Part shown: piece after piece, positions 1 to 12,066 of the stretch
Layout: the number at the start of each line of letters is the position of its first letter
Position numbering within the stretch: position 1 is the first letter of the stretch
Translations under genes and position numbers: made by a program
Assembly (NCBI GenBank): GCA_002245135.1
Contig: NGBS01000920.1
Location: 1 to 52,519, forward strand
Source: Proteromonas lacertae
Lineage: Eukaryota; Sar; Bigyra; Opalinata; Proteromonadidae
DNA: 52,519 nucleotides
Reading direction: 5' to 3'
The notes under the pieces: model-generated
Database searches by the model: none
The model's input: the letters and a program-made list of their open reading frames with translations, nothing else
Told to the model about the DNA's origin: nothing

Positions 1-840
1 ATTAATTATTTCTGTTATTCTTTCCAAGTATTCAGTCCAATAAACATCAGGATTATCAACCTTCATAGCTGCTATCTTTTCTTTAATGAATCTATTATAT
101 CTCTCCACTTTACCATTGCATTGTGGGTGTCTAGGCTTGCTATGCGCAATTATAATACCATATTTACTAAGCATATCTTTCATTAAAGCATTTTTGAATT
201 CTTTACCATTATCCATCTGCATAATTTCAGGAGGACCAAAGATTCTTATAAAAGATTGTACATTTTTCACTATTTCTTTATCTGTTTTGCGTTTCTGGGC
301 ATATAACATGATAAATTAGAGTAATGGTCGATGACAGTTAAGATATAATGGTAGAGATCTTCTTCTTTATGTTCGTGTAATCTTCATTACAATTGTCCAT
401 TTCTACAAGATCAATCAAACTCTTTCTCTAGGTCTTGTAACAACAATAGGATGTGTTGGTTGTACTCTTTTAGCCTCCTTAAGTTTAATACAATCATAGC
501 AGGTTGTCAAATAAGCTCTAATCATCTTTCTGTTAATACCATAATAACCATGAACTGGATCATTAATTACATCTCTTAAAGATGATTCTTTACAATGGGC
601 ATTATCTCTATGTAACTTGTCTAAGAAGTCGAATGAATCTTCCAATTTAATGACTTCTCTTCCTTTAAAATACAGTTTACCTGTAGATTCATCGCAAGTG
701 TAATAGCCTCTATTGGCTGAAGTTCCAGCTAAATCATGAAAGAACTTGTACTTATTCTTATCAAAAGCTGCACAATCACGTGTCTTTTTATTGCTCTTTC
801 CTTCGGCTTACCACCTTCTCTGGTTGGTCATTTTTTGCCA
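1..840 (-). mobile_element. Broken retrovirus-type integrase remnant
   Basis: On the minus strand the segment around 415-645 encodes an H-H-C-C zinc-binding region of the integrase_H2C2 type, with the motif VHGYYGIN followed by CYDC. Further downstream (toward position 1) are pieces of an rve-type catalytic core, including the words MDNGKEF and HPQCNGKVERYN, which carry the second Asp and the Glu of a DDE triad. Sequence upstream (650-800) also reads as related protein. The order zinc finger then DDE core is that of Ty3-like, Ginger and KRBA2-like integrases. The copy is broken (roughly three or more breaks) and runs off the window at position 1. It could be part of an LTR element, a Ginger-type transposon or a Polinton; I cannot decide which, and no terminal repeat is visible. 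Confidence 0.7.
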
Positions 841-1389
841 GTAACACCTTTATCTTCTCATAATAAAGAGTTTTATGATCGCTCTTTATGACGCTTTCTA
901 GATTTAGAATGTCAGCCTATGATAGAGATTATAATAGGAATATATAGAATGATATATATTTATAGAAATTATAGTAGAATAGCTTTTATAGATATTTTAC
1001 TGTGTTATTTTATAATACTCTTACCCCCCCCAAAAAAAATGATTTATTATTTAAGATGTAAGTGTAACAATATTTATAAAAATATATCTTCTTTTTTCTT
1101 TCTTTTGACTATTTTAAATTATACCAATGTAATAATTTACCAATCATTCATTACAATTGTTATATGTGTTGTATTATTATAGTAATCATTCAATACAATT
1201 TACCAATAATTCTTTTTATTTATATAAATTCTGATTATTGAAAATGTATTTTTCATTAATTTGGTATAATATTTCTAGAAGAAGAAAGAATAATTATCAT
1301 CTTATTTTACTATAATTCTTCTAAAACCATTATCAACACAATTCCACTTTAATTTTTTTATTTGTATTTTTCATTTAATTTCTTTTCTT
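841..1389. other. AT-rich spacer without a recognisable gene
   Basis: No convincing frame, RNA or repeat was seen. It contains a short C-run followed by an A-run near 1023-1038 and much low-complexity A/T sequence. A frame at 919-1182 is compositionally just A/T and was not accepted as a gene. Confidence 0.5.
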
Positions 1390-4300
1390 TCTCATATCAT
1401 ATTTTCAATCTTTGCTTCATCTTGGGCACCAACTACTATCTCATCATATTGATCTTCAAATCTTGCTAAATTCATTATAAAGATATTATCTAATGTAAAT
1501 GTCTTGGTTATTGCAATTATCTTTAAAGTTTTGAATTAATATTAAACTCTCTTTGAAATTATCAATCACTTCATAATATACTAGAATTTTCATAAACAAA
1601 GTCTCTTATACGTTTATAAATTGTATAAATATGGGATATGGAGTAATGGGTAGTTTGAATAACATCTCAGTATTTAATAATTCTTCTATCTTTTCATTCA
1701 ACTTTTGTTTATTGAATATTTTCTACTGGAAATGCCCAGTATCTACTGTTTGAGTTTCACCTGCTTCAATATCGATTTGGGTTGGTTCTATTGTGAATAT
1801 TCCATCATCATTTTTCATTGACAAATCAACTGTTGCAGAAAACATTCCATTATTACTGAATTAAATTGTTTCACAATTACTAGCTTTTAAAGATGGATTG
1901 TTTTCTCTCATATTTATGTTTTTGCCTATTAATAATTGACCAAATTCATAATATCCTTTGTTCTTTATTTATCTCTTACTTATTATTTGTTGTTCATTCT
2001 TTTGTTTTATTGATTTCATAAATATATCTTTCGGATTTTGATTAATTTTTGGATAATCACAAATACCACTGATTGGAACTTCATACGTTTTATCTTTATT
2101 AACTATCTCAAAGTGGAAACAATAGTTAAATTTACAAGTTTCTAATTATTCAAATGTCACTTTTAATGGCAATTCTTCATCAGGTTCTAATTTCCATCTT
2201 GTGGCATTATTTTCATCTATTAATTTATAATTACTTGTTGATATTAAGGGTTTTCTTGAATTTGCTTCTTAACTAATTGGAATACTACTGGAGGTGGAAC
2301 TTTCCAATCTCCATATGTATTAAACAATGGAACTGTTTCTTTGATTTCTTGAATTATTATATCAATATCACTTTCACCATTGTTATTGATTATATCACAT
2401 AATAAACCAACTCCAAATGGTGGTGGAGGAGGTGGTGGTGGTTTTCTTTTTTACATTTCTATGAGTTTTTATCTCCTTTCTTATCAATTGATTTACTTCT
2501 TTTTCCTCCTTTCTTTGGATCAGATAAAGCTGATCTTTCTTCTACTACTGGTTCTGGTTCTTCAGGTGGTGGTAATTCCACTGCCAATTTATCACCTACA
2601 TTTCTTACTTCAGTTTGAATTACATTATAATCTTTATATTATACAATAAGTTGGTACTCCTTGTACTTTGATTGGAATTGCTAAATCATATCTTCCATAA
2701 GGCAAATCAGATTTCGCTGTAAAACTAGCTGTAAATGTCACTGTTGAACTTTCTGGTAATCTTTTCACTTCATCTGGAGTTAATGTATATCCACTCTCTT
2801 TTAAAGTTCTTCTTTCTATTCCGAAATTCACTGGTAAATTACCTATGTTAGTTATTGTAAATGTCTTCGTCTTGCAATCAATTCGAACTACATTACCAAA
2901 ATCTACTACATAATAAGCTAATGGAAATTCACCTAAATGTAAATTAGATATTTTCTTATTCGCCATTTTTGTTGTTTTGCCTGTTTTATTACTGATATTT
3001 GTTAAACCAGTTTCAGGTGTTTTTGTGGTTTTATCAACTACTCCTTCACTTTTTGAACCATTTATTGATGTTCCATTTAATTCTTTCTCTTTTCGAGCTA
3101 AACATAAATCAACAGGATTTTGATTGTTTATTTCACCTAATAATTAATCAATATAATATAATCTTAATGCTTCAAATTCTCTATCAACTGTGATTTGTAA
3201 TCCTGTTGTATTCTTTCCTGAAGGTAATTTGTTCGTAATTGTTCGTATTTATCATTCTGTTGTGAATTCTTACTTCTGACAGAAACTGATTTTTGACTAT
3301 TTACTCTTGCAGAATACTGTTTCTTGTTTTCATCTTTTTCTTTTTCTTTACATTTTTCTTCTTCTGCATTTGTATTTGCTATAGTTGGTTCTTCACTATG
3401 TGGTGCTAATTCTCCTTCTAGTTTTGGTTCTGGTGGTAATTCTTTTAACCATGTGTTGGTGAATTAACTGGAACTCCATCTACAATTATTGGCTTTTCAG
3501 CTTCAACTGGTTTTTCTTTTTCTTCTTCTGTTGACGGTTGTTCTGGCTGTTGTTGTTGTCTTGCTTCTTCTCCTTCAGTATTTATAATAGTGTTATTATT
3601 ACTTTCATCTATTGAAGATTCCACTACTTCAGGTAAAGATGGTTGTTGTTTGATTGGTGATGGTAAAGCTGGAATGATAATGGATGTTCTGTATTGGATA
3701 ATTCAATCAATCTATCAGCTTCTTCTAAGTAGTATTCCCAATTATCTGGTATTCAGCATCATTCGCTTTGATATTTGCATAAATACCTGTTATATAAAGT
3801 AGAAAATCTATTGGAACATAATGAGCTATTTCTATTGCTAATTTCTCTATTACTGAATCTGGAATTCCTACTCTCATTTTAACAGAGATTCTTTGTTGAT
3901 CATGAGATGGAATTAATCCATTACATGGTGAAACACCAACTAAACCAGGTCGAGATACATTATCAGTTGAGATTTTAAATGGAAAATCTACTGAACCTGT
4001 ATTAAATATATGAAAATCTCTTTCTTCTACTTTCATATAAGGAATTCTACTAAAATCAATATGTTGTTTATCCAATCTATAAGATACTACAGAACTTTCA
4101 CCTTTCATTTTGATATTATAAACTGGTCCTCCATCTACATAACATTTACCCAATGCTCTTGATAATACATGTGGTATTCCAGAATATCTCAAATCCATTT
4201 CTTCACATTCACCTAGTTGTAAAATACCTTGAATTGGAGTGATTTCAAATACTTCATTGATTGGAGATGTTTGATTTTCAGTTTCATCTATTTCTAATTC

Positions 4301-6165
4301 CCAATGATCAGGACAAGGAATTGTTCGACGATTTTCAGTTGAAAATAATAATGTTTTTTGAGAATTATTCAATATACAACCAAAATCAAAATCATTTTGA
4401 GATAACCATAAATTGGGAAAGGCAACATCAGCTACACATGGAATTGAATCTTTCTGAGGATAATCTTCATATCTTATATTCAATATTCCATTTATTTTAC
4501 ATGAGATTTTATCATCTTTATAATTTGGATCAAATTCCACTGTCACATTCGTTGATTCATTTGGTTCTAAATGGAATTCATTCATACTCAATAATAATGG
4601 AGCTGCTACACTTATTATCACATCTAAACTCAACGTTGATATATTCTTAAATACAACTGTCTTACTTTGAACTTCGATTTTCTCTTCAGAACATTGAATT
4701 AATGGATTCATAAAGTTCACTTTTACTTCGGTTTCTTTTGCTTCATTATTTCTTATTTCTCCATCAAATTTCCTCAAACAAGAAAACATTTTCATCACTT
4801 CACAGGGTTTTTCACAACTTCCAGATGTTACAAAATTTCAAGCAGTATTGGGTTTTAATTCGATTGCATTGTGAGTTATAGTAAATATAGCTTCATAAGG
4901 TTTGAATTCATTTCACTTTCCATCTTTGATTTATTGGCTTTAAAAGATTTTTCTTTTTCTGCTGCAGTTTGATTTATCCAAGTTAATCTTTGACTTCTTA
5001 AACCTCGATTTTCTAATAAAAATACTCTTTCGATTGTTCTGTTTGTGAATTGATCACCAAAATTAATTACATCTACTGGATCTTCTCAAAATATTGCTGT
5101 TATTATACATTTAGCTGTAACTGGAAGAATTGCACTATCTCCTTCAGTTATTGCTATGTATATTGTATCTTTATAAGCTGATACATCTTCCAACATACAC
5201 CTAACTACTATCTTTTGAGATTCTTTACTTTGTAATATACCATCAACTATATCAGTATTAAAATAAAATCCTCGTTCAAAATCTAATTTATAAAAAGCTG
5301 GAATTGAAGTTGGATTAGTTATTGTAAATTCTTTTGTATGAGTATCTAAACAAGTTATATCACCAAATTTTATATGATTTAAAGTAGATTTTATCACTGG
5401 TCCAAGTCCATTTGCTTCTAATACTAATACCAATGGAGGATATTGACTGCCAATTATTTGAATATATAATGGAATTCTCATATCACCTAATTTCTCAGGA
5501 TTTAATTAAATTTTAATCATTTGAGTGCCATTGGTCCAATTACTTCTTTCATCTTGTTCTGTTTTCAAATTGAGCATATAAATTGGATTTATTCTTTAAT
5601 GTTAAAGTTCGATAATAAGTATATCTTAAATAATACCATATTTCAATGATTCTTCTAATAATTCTACTTCAGCTACTCGACATTCAGCACTTATTGGAAT
5701 TGTTAATAAAGCTTCACCTGCACTTTCAATATCAATTGCTAAACAATAATCATATACTTTTATTGTTTGAGATATGAAATTGATTTTGATTTTCTCTTCT
5801 CCTTTTGGTAATACTGTTGCTACTGCTCGAATTATTTCGAATTCTTTGTTTAAGTAATTACCATCTTGAGGAACTCGTAAATTGAATATAAATGGAACAG
5901 AGGAAGTATTTCTTAATATCAAATCAGTTGAGTTTAAAAATGCATAACTTACAATACCAAAATCTAGTTTATTCTTATTAAAGAAGAATGTTGGACCAAC
6001 TACATGTCCTTTTATTGTTAATACCACATTATTAGTTGCTCCTTTTAATGCAAATTCAAAATGATCACTAAATTCACCAAGAGTTGAACTTGTATAAGAT
6101 ACTTCGATTGTTACACTTTCTTCTATATCTAATTCACCTTGGTGGAGTAAATAGTACATTTGGTT
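1390..6165 (-). pseudogene. HYDIN: HYDIN-like axonemal central-pair protein, pseudogene fragment
   Basis: Host gene fragment. HYDIN is a giant protein of the ciliary central apparatus built from many ASH/MSP immunoglobulin-like domains. On the minus strand successive open pieces (5626-6165, 5086-5481, 3725-4798, 2634-2966 and shorter ones to about 1400) all read as such domains. Typical words are PTFFFNKNKLDFGIVS, NTSSVPFIFNLRVP, DFGCILNN and FTIEPTQIDIEAGETQ. Acid- and Pro-rich linkers lie near 2400-2600 and 3300-3600, and a Pro-run followed by a non-ASH stretch lies near 2270-2440. The pieces are collinear but lie in changing frames. In-frame stops include TAA at 1861-1863, 2146-2148 and 5506-5508 and TGA at 4838-4840 and 5086-5088 (complement). 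The 5' side is replaced by Polinton polymerase sequence at about 6165. No start or stop of the original gene is in view. The family is convincing; another ASH protein (CFAP47/CFAP65 type) is less likely. Confidence 0.85.
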
Positions 6166-8734
6166 TAATTGATCCTTCATTGGTAAGTGATACTTCAACC
6201 AATATCTATTCTCAGTATTTTCACATGTCTTTCCATAAGCGATATTTAAAATAAGCTTAAAAGTATCAGCATCAGCATCCCTTCCTTCTAACTTAGCTTG
6301 TCTTCTTAAGTTATGATTCATCATTACAAAATTATGTGCATAATTAGACTCTTTAAATCTGATAATTTTATGAATATGATGTATAACATAGTTATATTTG
6401 TTGTTAAATCACATACTATTTTAGGAACATTTGACTTTAACTTTTTGACTTTATATGGTTTATCAATATTATTTTTAACTTCTGAAACTAATCCTAAAGA
6501 CTCTGCCCATTTCTTTTGTATTTCAGATAAATTATCATAGTCAACTATTTTTCTTTCAGGTAACAAAGGATATTCAGCAAATTTTTTTCTTTCATCGCTA
6601 TTACTAGGAGGAGAAATATCTACTTCCAGAATATATCCATACATATTTTTATTAATCCATTCTGTATTGTAATATTTTTCTCTTTGTTCTTCATAGTAAT
6701 GTAATGATAATATTTTCTTTACATTTTCAGTAGTTGGTTCAATCCATTCAAATTCACTATATGGTAACTTCATGCTAGCCATAGTACTTGGATATAAACT
6801 ATTATAATCCATATACAAAATATATGTTTGATTATCTGGATCCTGTACTTCCTTTTTATTTTTCTCTTGCCATTGTGGTTGATAATGATTCCAAGACTCT
6901 GCATATCTCATACTACCAACCATAGAAATCCCACCTATTAATCCAGAATGTATAAAGTCATAAATATCAGAGTCACTTATTAAATCAATTTTTACATCAC
7001 AATTTTTAAGGAATATACTCCAAGATAAACCAGGTGAACTACAATGCCATAATGGATCCAAAGTAAAATTATTCCATATAACATCTCTAAAATGTTCAAA
7101 TACGCATGTTAAAGTAAGAACATCTAATCTGAGATAAAATAAATTGTAGTCCATTAAGTTATCACATTTAATAACTTTCCATAAAGCCTGACAACTAGCA
7201 TATTCAACATCTGTTACAGTATTATCATCTTTTAGCTTTGAATAGAATGCTTCTTTAGGAGGTAGTTCAAAAGTATTAAAATATTTAGATAATGAATCTA
7301 CATATTCATATGGAAAATATCCTTTAGATAAACACCATTTATGGATAAAAGCATCAATATTCATATCATGATCCAATTTGCCAGGAGCAGAATATTTTTT
7401 ATAAATATCTTCATATACATAACTGAAATATTTTTGATAATTTCCATTATCTCTTTTTGCTTGAGTATATAATGACTTTGTTAAAGAATCTAAAGAACTT
7501 GGTAAGAATTGATATGAGTCCATAAAGTATAATTTGTTGAACTTTATTAATAAAAATTTATTATCTGTTTTGGGTAATACTGATAACTGTGATTTATATT
7601 GTTTTTTGTTTTTATATTTTCTTATTTTGCCATCTTTACATTTAATAATTCTATAAGCAGATTGTTCATCTATTTCATCTATTACATCTTCTAATTCTAA
7701 CAATGCATTAACTTCTTCATTATTAATTTGGATTATTTCACTTTCAGCTTCTTGAGTTTCCATATCACTTAAAGAATCATGTAATGGACTCATACTGAAA
7801 TTATTATTATCATCTTTTTCTTCTTGTTTTTCTTTTCTTAAATTTTTCACATAATCTTTTATTTTATTTGCTGTTATAAAGCCATTAGTATAAGGAGGTA
7901 ATGGAGTAAATGTATCACTATCTTGATGTGGAACAGGAATAGAATTAGTATAACTAGTATTATCATCTTCTTCTTCAGTATCACTATCAGATTCAGTATC
8001 TGAAGCATAATTTACATTAGGATCAATATTATTTTCTTTACAAAATTCATCTCTTAACTTATTATCCCATCTGGACAATCCTCTAATAATGAAATTATTG
8101 TCATAATTTTTGGAATTATGAGCAATACAAGGGATTGGCATATTATTTAAACATACATGGAAGTTACAATTATTACATATTCTACCTATATATTGTCCAC
8201 TAAAGTGGTCGTGGTGTAAAACAGGTTTCTTATTCTTATTCCTATAATCAAATGGTTCTTTACAGTATATGCAATAATTCAATTTATTTTTAGGATCTTC
8301 TCTATTATATCCTATCATTTTTTCAGGATTTTTTAATTTTTCTTCATATAAATCTAATACATCTTTTTGTATTTCCATAAATTTAGCTATTAATCTATCC
8401 TCTAAATCTGTTTCATTATCTTTAGGTGTTTTAAAATCATACTCAATTTTATTAGGATATATATTAGGATATTTTGATACAACATATAAACACCAACTGG
8501 ATAATATATGCTTTGATAATATACCTTTCTCATTTAAAATTGGATCTGTTACTTTCTCCTGATAAACTTCAGTATCCCAATATATTACTATAGGTATTAA
8601 TTGCATATATTTAAAGTTCTTAAATTCTAATTGAATATTTTTCTCAGGGAAATTTCTTATAATACCTTTATGTTGTTGACAATTATATTTTTCATGTTGT
8701 ATTCTTTTTTCATCTGTTGATAATAAAGCAAAAC

Positions 8735-9809
8735 CTGAGTTCGGCGGGGACAGGGACAAAAAGGACATGTCCGGGACATGTCCGGGACAAGAGTATGATA
8801 AAGGACAGTAATTTGTCCCTTTTGTAAACATTAGATATTACCTTTTTGTAATATAAATAAATTATGTGATTTTTTGTTTATTAAAACATTTATAAGTAAG
8901 AATAAAGATAATTAATAATAACATTGATAATCTGGACTACCTTCTTCACTTTGCTCATCATCTTCTTTACTTATTACTTCCACATTAGTAATTTCTCTAT
9001 TTTCATCTTCATCACTTCCTACATTTTGTTCTTATTCTCTCTTATTTCTCTCAACTAATTCATACTTTAATCTCATAATGTTATTAATAGTATCTAAGTT
9101 TAATCTATTTCTCCTGTATGAATGTATTACTCTTTCGATGGAGAAAATTCTCTCAATAAAAGAGCTTGAACATTAAACATGGTATTGTTGATATAATGTC
9201 ATAGATTTTCTTTAAATCTCTAAAGTATATTTCATATGTTGTAAAGCATATATCGGTTGAAATACTTTCGCGAAAAATGGAAGAAGGTGAATAATATATG
9301 ATATTAAAAATGCAAGAACTCGAGTTAATCAAGCATTTTTTCTTTTTTCTACTTTTTATTTGTATTTAATACAGGCATATTTTATAGTACAAATTAGTGC
9401 AATAATAAGCATGTATTATGTGAAGTTCTGTTATGTGATGAGTGTTTGTAAATGGGGATATTCTTCATTAAACTATACAGAGTTATCTAAGTGGTATAAG
9501 TGGGTTAAATATTATTCATAGATATAGCAAATATGGCTTAAATGGATTTTCAAAAGATATTATTTAGGATATACAAAAATGACTTGAGTATAGTATGTAA
9601 TACTTAATATTAAGCTTATTTAATGCTATTGCAGAATATTTTTATTAAAAAAACAGAAACTTAAACTCAAAAATATAGGACAAAAAAGGACGTGTTAAAC
9701 TACACGTCCCGGGACAAAGAGGACATGTGTAATCAACGAGAAGTTTTCGTGTATGTAAAGGACAAGGGACGGGACAAAACACAAAAATACGTCCCGTTGC
9801 CGAACTCAG
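8735..9809 (-). mobile_element. hAT-type DNA transposon, 1,075 bp, non-autonomous
   Basis: The ends are inverted copies of CTGAGTTCGGC (8735-8745 and 9799-9809). They are flanked by a perfect 8-bp target duplication AGCAAAAC at 8727-8734 and 9810-9817. Eight-base duplications plus short terminal repeats are the hAT signature. Both subterminal regions are packed with GGACA/TGTCC words, including the palindrome GGACATGTCC twice near 8763-8785, as expected for hAT transposase binding sites. The interior keeps only a remnant of the transposase C-terminus. The element sits inside the polymerase B fragment, and homologous polymerase sequence resumes on both sides. It is too short and too degraded to move itself. 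Its intact duplication suggests insertion more recent than the decay of its host element. Confidence 0.88.
8940..9160 (-). pseudogene. hAT transposase C-terminal (dimerisation domain) remnant
   Basis: Minus-strand translation reads ERIFSIE, then a short stretch, then RRNRLNLDTINNIMRLKYEL, followed by an acidic tail. This matches the hAT dimerisation region at the C-terminus of hAT transposases, whose usual pattern is ERvFS..g......RnrL....v..l..lk. One in-frame stop interrupts the acidic tail and nothing of the catalytic RNase-H core is visible. It is therefore an internally deleted derivative whose mobility would depend on a full-length relative. Confidence 0.7.
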
Positions 9810-9935
9810 AGCAAAACAATAATTACATCTAGGATAACCATTTTTACACTTCTTTCCTTTAGGTATTAATATTACATTTAATTTTGTAATAGTATAATAA
9901 TGTTTTTCATTATATAATAAATTTACAAGTGGATA

Positions 9936-10569
9936 ATATATATATATAACCGTAAGAATATCACTGTATGTGGGTAAACCGTACCAGACTATTCTTAGGT
10001 GCCTTCTACAGGTAAGAATAAGCGATTTGAGTGTGAATTAGTTTTTGGTACGGGTTATACTGGAGCAAGTGGTGAATTTAAAATTGTGTATATATTTTAG
10101 TGTGATAATAAATTATGAGTCAAATTTTAATTTGATGTTTTCAATAGTTTTTAGCATAGGATAATAGAAATAAAGTGTTTAAATAGATAGTTAGCTACCT
10201 GTTCTACCCCGGCAGGGTAGCTACTTTATAGAATAAGAAATGTATTTCTATGTAAGTAAGTAGCGTGTCCTGTGTAGCCTAGCTAGGACTTAGTGATTAA
10301 ATAGTGTGGTGGCCAAGCTACAGAATAAGTTCTTACTTTTTTAGTTATTTTTTTCATTTATCAATTTATTAATGGATTTATATAGTGTAGTTAAAAACAT
10401 TCAAAAGAATTTAAATAGTGTCAAAAATATATATTTAAAGAATTATCTGCAGTATTCTATATTTTTTACTAAATCGAAATTCTGACGAGAAACTGTTGTT
10501 ATAAACAGAAAAAAGAAACAGTTTTGATTTTCCTGATATTTTTGAAAAACCTTTTTTTATCAAAAAAAT
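9936..10569. other. Non-coding segment with nested inverted repeats
   Basis: No gene seen. An outer inverted pair AACCGTACCA (9977-9986) and TGGTACGGGTT (10046-10056) encloses an inner pair TATTCTTA (9990-9997) and TAAGAATA (10013-10020), with a further direct copy of GTAAGAATA at 9952-9960. Another hairpin lies near 10191-10222, with TAGCTACC against GGTAGCTA. The GC content here is locally higher than its surroundings. The end of the segment (10555-10575) is A-rich with a TATAAAT-like word just before the next gene. It may hold the decayed terminus of an element; no match to element 2's terminal repeats was seen. Confidence 0.4.
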
Positions 10570-10575
10570 ATAAAT

Positions 10576-10950
10576 ATGTGTGCTTCAGTAAACTTTGCTT
10601 TCTTTTGTTCATTTAGAAATAGTGAAGATTATTTGGACAAGTGTATATGTGGAACATGTAAATTTTACTTATATTTTAACCATAATATAAGTGCAGTTTT
10701 AGATAGTCCATTACCTAAGGAAGAGATAAAGTCTTATAATGAATTCTGTGCTATTTGCCATCAAAAGATGTGGACAAAGTACAGTGATAAGAGATATTAC
10801 ATGATGCTTTTCGATATTAAACCATCAGTAAAACCAAGAGGATTAAATAGACATTATTTTGCAGTGTTTGATAAGTATATTGAGTGGTTAACACTACCTG
10901 AAGGAATGGGAAGTGTTCATTTGAAGAAGAATCCTATGTTGAAACATTAA
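10576..10950 (+). CDS. Small Cys-rich protein of unknown function
   Basis: 124 residues from the ATG at 10576, preceded by an A/T-rich TATAAAT-like stretch. It carries a CICGTC cluster near residue 24 and a CAICHQ cluster near residue 56, so it may bind zinc through paired CxxC knuckles. The rest is rich in aromatic and basic residues. Downstream of the stop, 10951-11055 encodes an acidic run in the same direction. The product is not recognised. It sits between the structured spacer and the element-1 capsid block; membership in the element is inferred from position only. Confidence 0.5.
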   Translation: MCASVNFAFFCSFRNSEDYLDKCICGTCKFYLYFNHNISAVLDSPLPKEEIKSYNEFCAICHQKMWTKYSDKRYYMMLFDIKPSVKPRGLNRHYFAVFDKYIEWLTLPEGMGSVHLKKNPMLKH

Positions 10951-11191
10951 GTAAAGAAGAATTATATATTTGATGATAGTGATGATGATGAGGAAGAAGA
11001 AGTACAAGAAGAAGTTAAAGGAAATAATGATCAAACTACGATAAACATAGTCTAAATTTTAAAAACGAATCTTTATCTTAAAATGATTTGGGACAGGGTT
11101 TAAAAATATGCGTAATTTAATAAAAATCACATAACATAATAAAAATATAATAAATTTTATAATAAACATAATAAAATAATCATAATAAAAG

Positions 11192-12066
11192 TTAAAAGAA
11201 ATCTGTAACACCTGTATCTATATAGTCTGTGAAGAATGTTTGCCTTGGTATTGCTAAATAATCTTGTTGAGGGTAACCATTTACTATTATATGTAAATTA
11301 GGTTGATTATTATCATTTTGTAATACATGACTTATTTCAAAATAAGGTCTATTAGTTAATGTATGATATGTATTCTTATCATTTGTAGCTCTTATAGGGA
11401 ATGATTTCCCACTGTATACTTGTAATACTTTATTATAGTATTGTTGTAATAAACCTTCTCTACCATGCTCAGCTTTTATAAAATTTTGAGGTTCAAGACC
11501 ATCACATCCTTCATAATTACATGTAAAACCATCATATAATTTTATCTTCATAAAGTTTTCAAACATTTCTATTTTAGTAGGTATTTTAAATGTATTAGCA
11601 TCACTATCTCATATACCATTAATTCTTCTTTTCGCTGTATAACTAGTATGTTGTTTATGTAAACAATAAGGTTTTGGTACTAAATTTCGAGGTATACGAT
11701 TAACTGTATTATTTATTGAATCACATAGTACAAGTACTTGTTTATTGATTATATCTTTTATTGATTTCAAATATTCTTCTAATTCTAATTTTTTGTATTT
11801 ACTTCTTTAGTAGTATTACTATTTATACTAGTTATTATACTTGATGTTATATCTACTTTATCTTCTGGTGTTATTGATGAAGGAGGTATAACAACTTTAG
11901 ATGCAATATCTGTTGCTAATTTAGCTTCATCAATTAGATTTATTTTATCAGCAATATCATTAGCTAATTTTGTTTGATCTATGTTTAAATCAATAGTTTG
12001 TCTATCCCCAATAAACATTTTTTGTATTAATAAACAATAAAATAACAAAATTAATAAAAACATCAA
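11192..12066 (-). pseudogene. Polinton minor protein with N-terminal membrane anchor (broken)
   Basis: The start at 12066 overlaps the ATPase stop by 4 nt. The first about 16 residues are very hydrophobic (FLLILLFYCLLI), a single membrane segment. A region with helical repeats of the form LANDIADKI / LATDIASKV follows, then a C-terminal domain around 11192-11566 that ends in TDFF. Element 2 has a protein of the same layout in the same place (35958-36926), next to the ATPase. Position suggests a minor virion or membrane-linked protein, but no family is recognised. This copy is broken, with about two breaks. Confidence 0.55.

Larger units (their letters stand above)
6166..9935 (-). mobile_element. 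Truncated Polinton: DNA polymerase B fragment
   Basis: Minus-strand protein-primed family-B DNA polymerase of the Polinton type. Visible in order: a C2H2-like finger (NGYPRCNYC, about 9835-9860), ExoI (YWDTEVY), a CxxC finger with HHDHFSGQY, ExoII (HNSKNYDNNF), ExoIII (FYLRLDVLTL), motif A (DYNSLYPS) and, near the end, motif B (NIAYGK). Motif C (DTD) and the thumb are absent, as is the N-terminal part of about 350 residues seen in the longer copy at 23268-27335. The copy is broken, with about three breaks, one of them the hAT insertion at 8735-9809. It abuts the HYDIN-like fragment at about 6165, where a short chimeric open frame runs from polymerase into HYDIN sequence. With no capsid genes and an inserted transposon, it looks like the oldest Polinton remnant here. 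Confidence 0.85.

Noticed and set aside
919-1182. Open frame in AT-rich spacer
   Set aside because: Composition is just A/T-driven Ile/Tyr/Phe with no domain pattern; no support as a gene.
2401-2440. GGT/GGA-rich tract as a repeat or G-quadruplex
   Set aside because: It is the complement of a Pro-run coding stretch in the HYDIN-like gene; no independent evidence.
1390-6165. Ciliate-like code with TAA/TAG read as Gln, suggested by stops at plausible Gln positions
   Set aside because: TGA stops and frame changes also occur in this gene, and frames of over 900 codons nearby use CAA and end at TAA or TAG.
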